NCBI RefSeq assembly: GCF_002355275.1
Contig: NZ_CP023449.1
Location: 62,001 to 126,000, forward strand
Source: Rhizorhabdus dicambivorans
GTDB lineage: Bacteria; Pseudomonadota; Alphaproteobacteria; Sphingomonadales; Sphingomonadaceae
Direction: 5' to 3'
DNA length: 64,000 nucleotides
Shown: positions 52,623-63,778 of the stretch, in pieces
Position numbering within the stretch: the stretch's first letter is position 1
Layout of the letters: each line of letters opens with the position of its first letter
Made by a program: the position numbers and the translations under genes
The notes under the pieces: model-generated
Told to the model about the DNA's origin: nothing
The model's database searches: none
The model's input: only the letters and a program-made list of their open reading frames with translations

Positions 52623-53288
52623 TCAATCTTTCGGAGCTTTTGCCTTCCTAGCTTTCGGCTTAACTGAGGCGGCAATAATTGGCTCTTCTAATGGAGCCGG
52701 TGGAGCCGGTGGAGCCGGTGGAGCCGGTGGAGCCGGTGGAGCCGGTGGAGCAACTGCTCCAACGGCAGGAACATCTTGGTCAAGATCGTCTGCACCAATC
52801 TCACTGGCACGAAATATGAGCGCCTGCCACTTAGCTTCAGAAACTTTTCCTCTTTCAGCGTACCGGCGAATGACGTGATAAGGATTCCAAAAAAGCGCGT
52901 AAGAGAACTCGCCCGTCGGTCCCGCCTTGAAATCGATGAAACCTAAATCCCTTAGCTTCGCCAAGCGATCGCGCCATGTGTAGAGAGCTCGTTGCCCCGA
53001 GAAGCCTGCAGCAAACGCCATTTCATGAGGTCGATTCAGGTTCAAAAACCCCTCATCATTTAGCCTGCACCACAGCTCTAGATATACAGCTCCAACTGGT
53101 TGGCCTTTGTCCGCCAAGTCGTTCATGATCGAAAGCATGAGCGGCATTGCCCGAGGAACAGTCGCAAAGCCGTCTCGATTTTCACGGTCCCACAAATGAT
53201 CTTTGGTCACTCCTGGCCAAAGTTTTTCGCGGAGTTCTAGCTTTCGCTCTTTCGCCGCCGACTTCGTTTTTTTAAAGATAAGAGCCAT
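52623..53288 (-). CDS. Lower-GC hypothetical protein with winged-helix-like core and PPA repeat
   Basis: A 221-residue protein I do not recognise. A basic N terminus (MALIFKKTKSAAKERKLELREKLW) precedes a central region resembling a winged helix: VYLELWCRLNDEGFLNLNRPHEMAFAAGFSGQRALYTWRDRLAKLRDLGFIDFK, similar to replication-initiator or plasmid-regulator folds. Then come six Ala-Pro-Pro units encoded by the 9-bp tandem repeat and a Lys-rich end. Codon use is AT-richer than all neighbours, a sign of recent transfer. GAGG lies about 7 bases before ATG 53288. It sits next to toxin-antitoxin modules. Confidence 0.65.
   Translation of the reverse strand: MALIFKKTKSAAKERKLELREKLWPGVTKDHLWDRENRDGFATVPRAMPLMLSIMNDLADKGQPVGAVYLELWCRLNDEGFLNLNRPHEMAFAAGFSGQRALYTWRDRLAKLRDLGFIDFKAGPTGEFSYALFWNPYHVIRRYAERGKVSEAKWQALIFRASEIGADDLDQDVPAVGAVAPPAPPAPPAPPAPPAPPAPLEEPIIAASVKPKARKAKAPKD
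52693..52746. repeat. Six-copy 9-bp tandem repeat (GGAGCCGGT)
   Basis: Six identical GGAGCCGGT units lie in the coding sequence on the reverse strand, giving repeated Pro-Pro-Ala. Perfect identity suggests recent expansion and possible length variation between strains without frameshift. Confidence 0.95.
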
Positions 53289-53512
53289 TGCGCACCTCGC
53301 TAAGGGGCGGGCTCGAGGGTGGAATCTCAAGCCCTTCGCAATATTGCCGGCAGGGCGTGCGGGTTACGGAAGCGCATGGAACCGCTACGTAACCCGCATT
53401 CTTGCGATAGAGGCAAAATAGTCGATATCTGTGCAAAGTGAACTGTTCAGTTCGCGAAAGTGGGCACCACTGATGGGCAAAAACTGGATCTGCTTGCGTG
53501 ATTCAGCAAACT

Positions 53513-53551
53513 CCTACGGCACAAGCTCGACAGGTGAGTTTGTGCTGTAGG
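53513..53551. ncRNA. Long stem-loop, possible small RNA or mobile-element relic
   Basis: CCTACGGCACAAGCTC (53513-53528) pairs over 16 positions with GAGTTTGTGCTGTAGG (53536-53551), two of the pairs being G-T, around a 7-base loop. GTTTTT follows 15 bases later. This may be a transcribed hairpin, a terminator or the end of a mobile element. Confidence 0.4.
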
Positions 53552-53592
53552 GATCGAGATATGTGGTTTTTCCAGTAGTTAACTAGATTTCC

Positions 53593-53636
53593 CGGTGCTC
53601 ATGGTGATCCCGGTGATCGGTGCTCATGGTGATCCC
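53593..53636. repeat. Two 19-bp direct repeats
   Basis: CGGTGCTCATGGTGATCCC occurs at 53593-53611 and again at 53618-53636, 25 bases apart, with a partial third copy (CCGGTGCTCGTGC) after 53640. It lies just downstream of the thiC end. Confidence 0.85.
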
Positions 53637-53661
53637 GTGCTCCGGTGCTCGTGCGCGTGCT

Positions 53662-55665
<2,004 letters not shown>

Positions 55666-55960
55666 GGGTGCGTTGTAAACAAAGCGCGGGGGGCAGGAAA
55701 GCCCTTATCCGGGGGCAGCATGCCCGCACGGGTCCACCCGTCCAGACCCGTCATTCGAGAAAGCGGGACCTTTGCGTGATAGAGTCGTCGCCCCAACACG
55801 CGTCATCCTCGCGGATGCGGGGATCCATAACCCCTTCGCCCGAGAGGTTCGAGCTTCAGAGAATATGGATTCCCGCCTGCGCGGGAATGACGGGAAGGGG
55901 GGGGAAGGGAATGACCACGAAGGCTGGCTTCCCGGTGCGGCCCGTCTATAAGCAGCCGTC
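55666..55960. other. Divergent intergenic region with dispersed repeat
   Basis: Nearly 300 bases between the riboswitch and crtY. It carries a short repeat, ATTCCCGC-CTGC-GCGGGAAT (55869-55888), within text (GTCATTC..., GGGAATGACGGG) typical of a dispersed intergenic repeat. It also must hold the promoters of thiC and crtY. No gene was seen. Confidence 0.6.
55869..55888. repeat. Dispersed palindromic repeat unit
   Basis: A perfect 8-4-8 palindrome ATTCCCGC-CTGC-GCGGGAAT, followed by GACGGG. It is a typical REP-like unit. Confidence 0.75.
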
Positions 55961-57103
55961 ATGAGCGGCGTCATGTGCGATCTCGCCATCATCGGTGGCG
56001 GCCTTTCGGGGGGCCTGATCGCGTTGGCGGCGCGGCGGATGCAGCCCGAGCGGCGGATATTGCTGATCGAGGCGGCGCCCGCACTGGGCGGCGCGCATCT
56101 GTGGTCGTTCGTCGACAGCGATGTGGGCGAAGCGGAGAAGGCGCTGCTCCAGCCGCTGGTGAACTATGGCTGGCGCGAATATTCCGTGGTGTTCCCGCAG
56201 TACAAGCGCGCGCTGCCCTTCCCCTTCTACAGCCTGCGATCGGACCGGTTCGACGAGGCGCTGCGCGAGGCGATGCCGGCCGAGAGCATCTTGACCGGCC
56301 GCCGCGCCACCGGCGTCAGCGCCGACGGCGTGGTGCTGGAGGACGGGACGATGATCGCCGCCCATGGCGTAATCGACGCGCGCGGGCCCGCCGACCTGTC
56401 GCTGCTCGACCTGCATTACCGCAAGTTCGTCGGCTATGAGCTGACCCTGGACGGCCCCCACAGCGTGCGCCGCGCCACCCTGATCGATGCCGCCGCCGAT
56501 CCGGCCGAGGGCTTCCAATATATGATGATGCTGCCGATCGAGACCGACCGGCTGTTCATCGAGGATGTCCGCTACGAGGCGTGGCCGGACATCGACATGA
56601 CCGACCATGGCAATCGCATCGTCAACCATGCGGCGCGCTTCGGCTGGCGGATCCGCAGCTCGGCGCGGGGCCAGGCAGGGATATTGCCGATCGCGCTGGG
56701 CGGCGCGTTCGACGATTACTGGAATTCGGGCGGGGTGGGCGTCGCCAAGGCCGGGCTGCGCGCCGGGCTGTTCCATCCGGTGACCGGCAATTCGCTGGCG
56801 GACGCGGCGCGCACCGCGCTGCTGGTGGCGGGGGCGCAGGACTGGTCGGGCGCCGCGCTGCACAAGCTGCTCCACGACCATGCCGCCAGGGCCTGGGCCC
56901 AGCGCGACTATTATCGCCGCTTCGCCCGCCACATGCTGCGCGGGCTGCCGGTGGCCGAGGGCTATATGATGCTCGAATCGCTCTATCGCATGGACGCGGA
57001 CCTGATCGCGCGTTTCCACGGGATGCGGCTGGGGCTGGCCGATCGCATGGCGCTGAGCCTGGGCGAGGGGCCGATGCCGCTGAAGGCGATGCTGGGCCGA
57101 TGA
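55961..57103 (+). CDS. crtY: Lycopene beta-cyclase
   Basis: A 380-residue FAD/NAD-fold cyclase making beta-carotene ends from lycopene. CDLAIIGGGLSGGLIALAARRM is the dinucleotide site, and ILLIEAAPALGGAHLWSF the family-specific following strand. GVIDARGP, FQYMMMLPIETDRLFIEDVRY and GILPIALGG, GLRAGLFHPVTGNSLADAAR are typical CrtY blocks. Sphingomonads use it for zeaxanthin/nostoxanthin pigments. Its stop overlaps the start of a LOG-family gene (ATGA at 57100), so the two are co-translated. Confidence 0.92.
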   Translation: MSGVMCDLAIIGGGLSGGLIALAARRMQPERRILLIEAAPALGGAHLWSFVDSDVGEAEKALLQPLVNYGWREYSVVFPQYKRALPFPFYSLRSDRFDEALREAMPAESILTGRRATGVSADGVVLEDGTMIAAHGVIDARGPADLSLLDLHYRKFVGYELTLDGPHSVRRATLIDAAADPAEGFQYMMMLPIETDRLFIEDVRYEAWPDIDMTDHGNRIVNHAARFGWRIRSSARGQAGILPIALGGAFDDYWNSGGVGVAKAGLRAGLFHPVTGNSLADAARTALLVAGAQDWSGAALHKLLHDHAARAWAQRDYYRRFARHMLRGLPVAEGYMMLESLYRMDADLIARFHGMRLGLADRMALSLGEGPMPLKAMLGR

Positions 57104-57684
57104 TCCGCGCGCTCTGCGTCTTCTGCGGATCGAGCCCCGGCTTCGATCCCGTCCATGGCGAGGCCGCCCGCGCGCTGGGCGCGGCGATCGCGGCGGCGGG
57201 GATCGACCTGGTCTATGGCGGCGGCAAGGTGGGCCTGATGGGGATCGTCGCCGATGCAGTGATGGCCGGCGGGCGGCGCGCGACCGGCGTGATCCCCAGA
57301 GCGCTGTTCGAGCTGGAGGTGGGCCACACCGGGCTGTCCGAACTGCACGTCGTCGCATCGATGCACGAGCGCAAGGCGATGATGGCCGACCTGTCCGACG
57401 GCTTCATCGCGCTGTCGGGCGGGATCGGCACCTTCGAGGAACTGTTCGAGATCTGGACCTGGGCGCAGCTGGGCGACCATGCCAAGCCGGTGGCGCTGCT
57501 CAACATCGCCGGCTTCTACGACAAGCTGGCGGGATTCCTTGACGATGTGGTGGCGGCCGGATTCCTGCGCGCGGTGCACCGCGACATGCTGATGATGGGG
57601 GATGAGCCGGCGGCGCTGGTCGCGCGGATGCGGGATTATACGCCGCCGGTGGTGGCGAAGTGGATCGGCGACCGGGAGCGGTGA
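57100..57684 (+). CDS. LOG-family nucleoside-monophosphate phosphoribohydrolase
   Basis: A 194-residue Rossmann-fold enzyme of the LOG/TIGR00730 family. ALCVFCGSSPGFDP at the N terminus, LVYGGGKVGLMGIVADAVMAGG and MHERKAMMADLSDGFIALSGGIGTFEELFEIWTWAQLG carry the PGGxGT-type motif (here SGGIGT) and the catalytic Arg/Glu of lysine-decarboxylase-like LOG proteins. These remove ribose-5-phosphate from AMP-type nucleotides, including cytokinin precursors. It is co-translated with crtY. Confidence 0.92.
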   Translation: MIRALCVFCGSSPGFDPVHGEAARALGAAIAAAGIDLVYGGGKVGLMGIVADAVMAGGRRATGVIPRALFELEVGHTGLSELHVVASMHERKAMMADLSDGFIALSGGIGTFEELFEIWTWAQLGDHAKPVALLNIAGFYDKLAGFLDDVVAAGFLRAVHRDMLMMGDEPAALVARMRDYTPPVVAKWIGDRER

Positions 57685-57711
57685 AAATTGAACGTCACCC
57701 CAGCGCAGAGT

Positions 57712-57789
57712 GACTGCGGATTGAGGTCGGGATTGCCCCCGGCAATCCCTTATCCATGCCGGGGGCATGGATAACCTCAATCCGCAGTC
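57712..57789. repeat. Perfect three-way-junction palindrome
   Basis: An outer stem GACTGCGGATTGAGGT (57712-57727) pairs perfectly with ACCTCAATCCGCAGTC (57774-57789). Inside are two perfect hairpins, GGGATTGCC-CCC-GGCAATCCC (57729-57749) and TATCCATGCC-GGG-GGCATGGATA (57751-57773). DNA or RNA could form a cruciform or cloverleaf. It is not a tRNA. It may be a small mobile repeat or a transcription stop. Confidence 0.9.
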
Positions 57790-57810
57790 TCTGGGTCCAT
57801 GTCTGTCATC

Positions 57811-58101
57811 TCATGCGTTGAGCGTCAGATAGAGATCGACCCAATCCGGGTTCGCCTTTTCGATCAGGTCGAACTTCCAGGAGCGTTTCCAGGCTTTAAG
57901 TGCCTTTTCCCGCTAGATCGCTTCCTCGATTCTTTCATATTGCTCGACGAGGACGAGGCGCTTTAGATCGTAGCGGCGACAGAAATCAGAACCTTTCCCC
58001 TCGCGGTGCTGGTTGACGCGCCGTGCGAGGTCAGCGGTGACGCCGATATACAACGTCCCGCTCGGCTCGTTGGTCATGATGTAGACGTATCCGCCCGCCA
58101 T
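57811..58101 (-). pseudogene. GIY-YIG endonuclease-like gene with in-frame amber codon
   Basis: Translation from ATG 58101 gives GGYVYIMTNEPSGTLYIGVTADLARRVNQHREG and LVLVEQYERIEEAI, then TAG at 57913-57915, then REKALKAWKRSWKFDLIEKANPDW in the same frame to TGA at 57811. The parts before and after the amber codon together give a normal 96-codon GIY-YIG protein of the UPF0213 type. Only one base separates it from an intact gene. Upstream initiation at 58182 is possible. Confidence 0.88.
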
Positions 58102-58131
58102 GGGCAGCATCTTGCGACGGCAGAGACATGG

Positions 58132-58151
58132 ATGCCAGCCTTCGCTGGCAT
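58132..58151. repeat. Palindromic intergenic repeat
   Basis: ATGCCAGC-CTTC-GCTGGCAT, a perfect 8-4-8 hairpin with surrounding text resembling the other dispersed repeats. It lies upstream of the GIY-YIG pseudogene. Confidence 0.75.
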
Positions 58152-58231
58152 GACGGCGCTCTTGTTGGGCGCTCTTGTTCATTGCTTATCCATCTCGTCC
58201 ATCGCAATAGCCCCGCCGGAAGGAGCCGCCC

Positions 58232-58552
58232 ATGAACCGCCCCATGCTGATCGCCCCGCTCGCCGCCCTGGCGCTGTCGGCCTGTGCCACCGTCTCGCCC
58301 GAGGCGCGGGTGCGGACCAAGCTGATCGACGCGGGAATCCGGCCGCCGGTCGCGGGCTGCATGGCCGAGCGGATGGTCGACAGGCTCAGCCTCGTCCAGC
58401 TCAAGCGGCTGCAGTCGCTGGGCGGGCTGGGCACGAAGGACGTGCGCGGGATGAGCGTCGACGAACTGGTCCACCGCCTGCGCGCGCTGCAGGACCCGGA
58501 GATCGTCTCGGTTGTGCTGAAGGCGGGGATCGGCTGCTCGATCGCGGGATAG
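58232..58552 (+). CDS. Small lipoprotein of unknown function
   Basis: A 106-residue protein with a lipoprotein signal: MNRPMLIAPLAALALSAC, acylated at Cys18. The mature part is helical with four conserved-looking blocks (RTKLIDAGIRPPVAGCMAERM, RLSLVQLKRLQSLGGL, VDELVHRLRALQDPEIVSVV) and three cysteines. GGAAGGAG gives a strong ribosome-binding site. No family was recognised. Confidence 0.75.
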   Translation: MNRPMLIAPLAALALSACATVSPEARVRTKLIDAGIRPPVAGCMAERMVDRLSLVQLKRLQSLGGLGTKDVRGMSVDELVHRLRALQDPEIVSVVLKAGIGCSIAG

Positions 58553-58704
58553 GGGAGCGGGCCGGTGCCGCGACAGCAAAGGCTGCGAAGCTGATCTATT
58601 GCACCGCAAAATGATATTGCCGCTCTTGGGGTTTTCAAGCCCGCGCTTTCATGCTTTAGCGCCTGCCGATCTGATCGGACTCAGCAAGGGACAGGCGCTC
58701 CACC

Positions 58705-59904
<1,200 letters not shown>

Positions 59905-60086
59905 TCCGCCCGCGCCGGATCGGCCAACCATCGGACCCGATCTGCAAATCGTGACTTCGCAGTTTCGCAAGTTCGCATTTGATTTGATCGGGCCGCGTGG
60001 CAATGGCGATCGGGTAAAGGTGCCAAGCCGCGAAATTAAGGGATACGGCCTCCCCAGGGCAGGTGCCAAGGCCAAGGAGTGAAGCT

Positions 60087-60836
60087 ATGAAAGTCCTCGT
60101 GCCCGTCAAGCGGGTGATCGATTACAACGTGAAGCCGCGCGTCAAGATGGACGGCAGCGGCGTCGATCTCGCCAACGTCAAGATGTCGATGAACCCGTTC
60201 GACGAGATTGCCGTCGAGGAAGCGATCCGCCTGAAGGAAAAGGGCGTCGCGACCGAGATCGTGGCCGTCTCGATCGGCGAGCAGAAGGCGCAGGAGACGC
60301 TGCGCACCGCCCTCGCCATGGGCGCCGACCGCGCGATCCTGATCGTCAGCGAGACCGAGGTGGAGCCGCTGGGCGTCGCCAAGCTGCTCGCCAAGATCGT
60401 CGAGGAGGAGGCCCCCGGCCTCGTCATCCTCGGCAAGCAGGCGATCGACGACGACAGCAACCAGACCGGCCAGATGCTGGCGGCCCTCACCGGCCGGCCG
60501 CAGGGCACCTTCGCCTCGAAGGTCGAGGTCGAGGGCGACTCGGTCAAGGTGACCCGCGAGGTCGACGGCGGCCTGGAGACGGTCAGCCTGAAGACCCCGG
60601 CGATCATCACCACCGACCTGCGCCTGAACGAGCCGCGCTATGCGTCGCTCCCGAACATCATGAAGGCCAAGTCCAAGCCGCTCGCGCAGAAGACCCCGGC
60701 CGATTACGGCGTGGACGTTTCGCCGCGCCTCAAGACGCTCAAGGTCTCCGAGCCGCCGAAGCGTTCGGCCGGCATCAAGGTTGCGGATGTTGACGAGCTT
60801 GTCGCCAAGCTCAAGGCGCTGGGAGTTGCGGCATGA
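60087..60836 (+). CDS. etfB: Electron transfer flavoprotein beta subunit
   Basis: A 249-residue subunit. [20 protein letters not shown] starts it, [20 protein letters not shown] is the typical ETF-beta motif, and [27 protein letters not shown] binds AMP. AAGGAG lies 8 bases before the ATG. It pairs with EtfA, encoded next with an ATGA overlap, to carry electrons from acyl-CoA dehydrogenases to the quinone pool. Confidence 0.97.
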   Translation: MKVLVPVKRVIDYNVKPRVKMDGSGVDLANVKMSMNPFDEIAVEEAIRLKEKGVATEIVAVSIGEQKAQETLRTALAMGADRAILIVSETEVEPLGVAKLLAKIVEEEAPGLVILGKQAIDDDSNQTGQMLAALTGRPQGTFASKVEVEGDSVKVTREVDGGLETVSLKTPAIITTDLRLNEPRYASLPNIMKAKSKPLAQKTPADYGVDVSPRLKTLKVSEPPKRSAGIKVADVDELVAKLKALGVAA

Positions 60837-61762
60837 AGACGCTCGTCTGGGTTGAACATGAGGGCGGCGCGGTCAAGGACGCGACCCTCTCCGCCGTCAC
60901 CGCCGCGTCGAAGCTCGGCGAGGTCCACCTGCTGGTCGCGGGCGAAGGCGTCGGCGCGGTCGCCGAAGCCGCCGCGAAGATCGCGGGCGTCGGCAAGGTC
61001 CATGTCGCCGACGGCGCCGCCTATGGCCATGCGCTGCCGGAGAATGTGGCGCCGCTGATCGTCGATCTGATGGGCCATCACGACGCCTTCCTGGCGCCGG
61101 CCACCGCCAACGGCAAGAACATCGCGCCGCGCGTCGCCGCGCTGCTCGACGTCATGCAGATCTCCGAGATCCTGTCGGTGGAGAGCGAGGACAGCTTCAC
61201 CCGGCCGACCTATGCCGGCAACGCGATCGCGACCGTGCAGTCGTCGGACGCCAAGAAGGTGATCACGGTGCGCGCCACCGCCTTCGAGAAGGCGGGCCGC
61301 GAGGGCGGATCGGGCGCGGTCGAGGCCGTGTCGGGCGCGGGCGACGCGGGCCTCTCCAGCTTTGTCGGCGCGGAGATCAGCAAGTCCGAGCGTCCCGAGC
61401 TGACCTCGGCGAAGATCATCGTCTCGGGCGGACGGGCCCTGCAGAACAGCGAGAATTTCCACTCGGTGATCGAGCCGCTCGCCGACAAGCTGGGCGCGGG
61501 CGTCGGCGCGTCGCGCGCCGCGGTCGACGCCGGCTATGTGCCGAACGACTATCAGGTCGGCCAGACCGGCAAGATCGTCGCTCCGGAAGTCTATATCGCG
61601 GTCGGCATCTCGGGCGCGATCCAGCATCTCGCCGGCATGAAGGACTCGAAGACGATCATCGCGATCAACAAGGACGAGGAAGCCCCGATCTTCCAGGTGG
61701 CCGACATCGGCCTGGTCGGCGACCTGTTCAAGATCGTCCCGGAGCTGACCAGCAAGCTCTGA
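60833..61762 (+). CDS. etfA: Electron transfer flavoprotein alpha subunit
   Basis: A 309-residue FAD-binding subunit. The FAD domain is plain: [76 protein letters not shown] is seen in segments, with [14 protein letters not shown] and [20 protein letters not shown] as the signatures. It forms a heterodimer with EtfB. Confidence 0.97.
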   Translation: MKTLVWVEHEGGAVKDATLSAVTAASKLGEVHLLVAGEGVGAVAEAAAKIAGVGKVHVADGAAYGHALPENVAPLIVDLMGHHDAFLAPATANGKNIAPRVAALLDVMQISEILSVESEDSFTRPTYAGNAIATVQSSDAKKVITVRATAFEKAGREGGSGAVEAVSGAGDAGLSSFVGAEISKSERPELTSAKIIVSGGRALQNSENFHSVIEPLADKLGAGVGASRAAVDAGYVPNDYQVGQTGKIVAPEVYIAVGISGAIQHLAGMKDSKTIIAINKDEEAPIFQVADIGLVGDLFKIVPELTSKL

Positions 61763-61784
61763 TCGCTGCGATCCGGAGATATTG

Positions 61785-61818
61785 AGGGGCGGGTGCCGGA
61801 CGGCATCCGCCCCTTTTC
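61785..61818 (+). terminator. Rho-independent terminator after etfA
   Basis: GGGGCGGGTGCC-GGAC-GGCATCCGCCCC with one mismatch, followed by TTTT, starts about 23 bases after the etfA stop. Confidence 0.85.
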
Positions 61819-61859
61819 CGTTACGGCGTAGGTGGGATTGATCCGTTTCCGTTACGGAA
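61815..61859. promoter_or_regulatory. Repeated TTTCCGTTACGG with palindromic second copy
   Basis: TTTCCGTTACGG occurs at 61815-61826 and 61846-61857, 31 bases apart (three helical turns). The second copy lies in the perfect palindrome TTCCGT-T-ACGGAA (61847-61859). The pair sits about 90 bases before the GAF-protein gene and could be a dimer-binding operator. Confidence 0.45.
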
Positions 61860-61947
61860 TTGTAGGGAAAACCATCCATAGCCGTTGCGGCGCGGACATA
61901 TGCGCCATAAGCTTGCCCCTTCTGGGCATAGGGATTGGGGCGTGCCG

Positions 61948-62421
61948 ATGATCGACGATCTTCAGGCGGATATCGCCGCGATCCAGCGGATCGGCTGCAT
62001 GTCCTCGATGCTGGAACTGTGCTGCCAGGTGACGGGCATGGGCTATGCCGCCGTCTCCCGCGTCACCGAGAGCAGCTGGATCGCCTGCGCGGTGCGCGAC
62101 GAAGCGGGCTTCGGCATCGCCATGGGCGACGAACTCGACGTCGATACGACCATCTGCGGTGAGGTGCGCACCGGCCCACGCGCCATCCTGATCGATCATG
62201 TCGCCGAGGACCCGATCTTCCGCGAGCACCGCACGCCGAGGCTCTACGGCTTCCAGAGCTATATCTCCTCACCGATATTGCGCGCCGATGGTCGGCTGTT
62301 CGGCAGCCTGTTCGCGGTCGACACGGCCCCCGCCAAGCTCGCCAACAGCAACGCGCCCAACAGCTTCAACCTGTTCGCGCGGCTGATCGCGATGGAGCTG
62401 GACGCAGCGGACGCGGGGTAA
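61948..62421 (+). CDS. Stand-alone GAF-domain protein
   Basis: A 157-residue single GAF domain. LQADIAAIQRIGCMSSMLELCCQVTGMGYAAVSRVTESSWIACAVRDE and FGIAMGDELDVDTTICGEVRTGP, then GFQSYISSPILRADGRLFGSLFAVD, follow the GAF strand order closely. CMSSMLELCCQ and C-containing TTICGEV could bind a chromophore, haem or redox signal, but this cannot be decided. No kinase or output domain is attached. GTG 61942 is an alternative start. Confidence 0.78.
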   Translation: MIDDLQADIAAIQRIGCMSSMLELCCQVTGMGYAAVSRVTESSWIACAVRDEAGFGIAMGDELDVDTTICGEVRTGPRAILIDHVAEDPIFREHRTPRLYGFQSYISSPILRADGRLFGSLFAVDTAPAKLANSNAPNSFNLFARLIAMELDAADAG

Positions 62422-62466
62422 GCCCGCCATTGCCGATGGCCGTGCCGGGCATGGGCATGCCGTCCG

Positions 62467-63639
62467 TTACGAGGTGCGCGCTCCCCCGAACAGTTCGGCG
62501 ATCGTCCGCACCGAGGCGTCGGCGGCGGCGCGATCGGGGGTCTCGTCGGGGTCGTTGAAGCCGAAGCGGTCGTCGGCGCCGAGATCCTGGACGACGATCC
62601 CGTCGCGCCGCCCCAGCACGCTCACATTGCGGTAGAGCAGCCCGTAGTTCACCCCCGCCTGGGGCAGCAGCCAGGCGATCTGGCCACGCACCGGCACGAT
62701 GCTCTCGTCGCGGAACAGGGCGCGGGCGCCATAGCCGGTGCAGTTGACGATCACCTTTTCCCGGAGCCGCCCCAGCTCGGACGGGTGGTGAAACTCGGCG
62801 GTCTCGATCCGGCCGCCGGCGGCCAGGAAATCATCGGTCAGCAGATGTGCCAGCCCGGCGACGTTGAAGGTCATCTGGCTGTTGCGCAGCGCATAGCGGG
62901 TGGCGAAGGGATGGCTGCCGGGGCCGAAGACCTGCGAGCGCGGCGTGATATCGGCGATCAGATCGGAATAATGGGCGAAGCCAGCCACCTCGCTGGCGCG
63001 GAAGGCGGCGCGCATCTCGTCGGGCGGCAGGTCCGACAGGGTATAGCGGTCGGTCCATTCGACCGGATCGCCGGGCAGCCCGACATAGCTCTGCCACATC
63101 GCATAGCTGCCATGCGCCATCCGGCTCCATTGATCGGCGAAGGGCTGGCCGACCGCATTCGCCATGGCGACCCGCGAATCGGGCGTCCAGCTGCCGGTCG
63201 CACGGGCCGAGCGGACCTCGGGGAAGCGCTCCTTCGCGTAGATCGTCGCCCGCAGGCCGGCGCGCTGCGCCATGATCGCTGCGGTGAGGCCTAGCGCCCC
63301 GGCGCCGATCACCGCGATCTCCTTCGGGCTCGCCGCCATGGCGAGACGCAGCGCCTCCTGCGCCGAGCCCCAGCTCAGCGACCAGCCGCTGCCGCCATGG
63401 CCGTAATTGTGGACCACCAGCTTGCGGCCGACCTGCTCGCTCTCGATCCGCGGCCCCGCCGCGCGGAACGGACGCAGGCAGACAGTGACGCGGAACAGCC
63501 GGTCCGGGATCGCCCGGATGGGCATGATCGGCCCGATCGGATCGAACAGCGGTGGCACCGGCTGGGCAAGCAGCCGGCCGGGGCCGGCGAGGGCGGCGGC
63601 GGCAAGCGCGCCATGCTGGAGGAAATGACGTCGATCCAT
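62467..63639 (-). CDS. Tat-exported FAD-dependent oxidoreductase (D-amino-acid-oxidase-like)
   Basis: A 390-residue flavoenzyme. MDRRHFLQHGALAAAALAGPG is a twin-arginine signal and fixes the start at 63639. KEIAVIGAGALGLTAAIMAQRAG is the FAD-binding Rossmann motif, KVIVNCTGYGARALFRDESIVPVRGQIAWL is the DAAO-like NCTG...RDE..VPVRGQ block, and VVQDLGADDRFGFNDPDETPDR includes the C-terminal flavin-side region. It probably oxidises an amino acid or related amine in the periplasm. FAD proteins are folded before Tat export, which agrees. Confidence 0.83.
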   Translation of the reverse strand: MDRRHFLQHGALAAAALAGPGRLLAQPVPPLFDPIGPIMPIRAIPDRLFRVTVCLRPFRAAGPRIESEQVGRKLVVHNYGHGGSGWSLSWGSAQEALRLAMAASPKEIAVIGAGALGLTAAIMAQRAGLRATIYAKERFPEVRSARATGSWTPDSRVAMANAVGQPFADQWSRMAHGSYAMWQSYVGLPGDPVEWTDRYTLSDLPPDEMRAAFRASEVAGFAHYSDLIADITPRSQVFGPGSHPFATRYALRNSQMTFNVAGLAHLLTDDFLAAGGRIETAEFHHPSELGRLREKVIVNCTGYGARALFRDESIVPVRGQIAWLLPQAGVNYGLLYRNVSVLGRRDGIVVQDLGADDRFGFNDPDETPDRAAADASVRTIAELFGGARTS

Positions 63640-63713
63640 AAGCGGCTCCGAAACCGAGGCGCCTCTCCCGCCCCGCAATCGAGCATAGCGCGCGGCCCCC
63701 CGCAAGGGCCGCC

Positions 63714-63738
63714 GGAACATTCCGCCCCGTTCCGGGTT
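63714..63738 (+). promoter_or_regulatory. EcfG-type general-stress promoter (GGAAC-N17-GTT)
   Basis: GGAAC at 63714 and GTT at 63736 with an exact 17-base spacer, 41 bases before the small membrane-protein gene. It matches the stress sigma factor EcfG consensus fully. Confidence 0.7.
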
Positions 63739-63778
63739 CGTAAAGACAAGACAACATCAACAATATCAGGAGGGCCCG

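Larger units (their letters stand above)
53289..53661. other. AT-richer interval with stem-loop and direct repeats
   Basis: About 370 bases between the lower-GC gene and thiC. No gene was seen. It contains a long stem-loop (53513-53551) and two 19-base direct repeats (53593-53636), both listed separately. Composition differs from the core genome and continues the accessory patch. Confidence 0.6.

Noticed and set aside
52693-52746. Tandem repeat considered as a CRISPR array
   Set aside because: Units are 9 bp with no spacers and keep the reading frame of a coding sequence.
53593-53636. Direct repeats considered as CRISPR
   Set aside because: Only two full copies with a 6-base gap and no cas genes.
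57712-57789. Cloverleaf-like palindrome considered as a tRNA
   Set aside because: No CCA-type acceptor, T-loop or anticodon features; all stems are perfect and loops are three bases.
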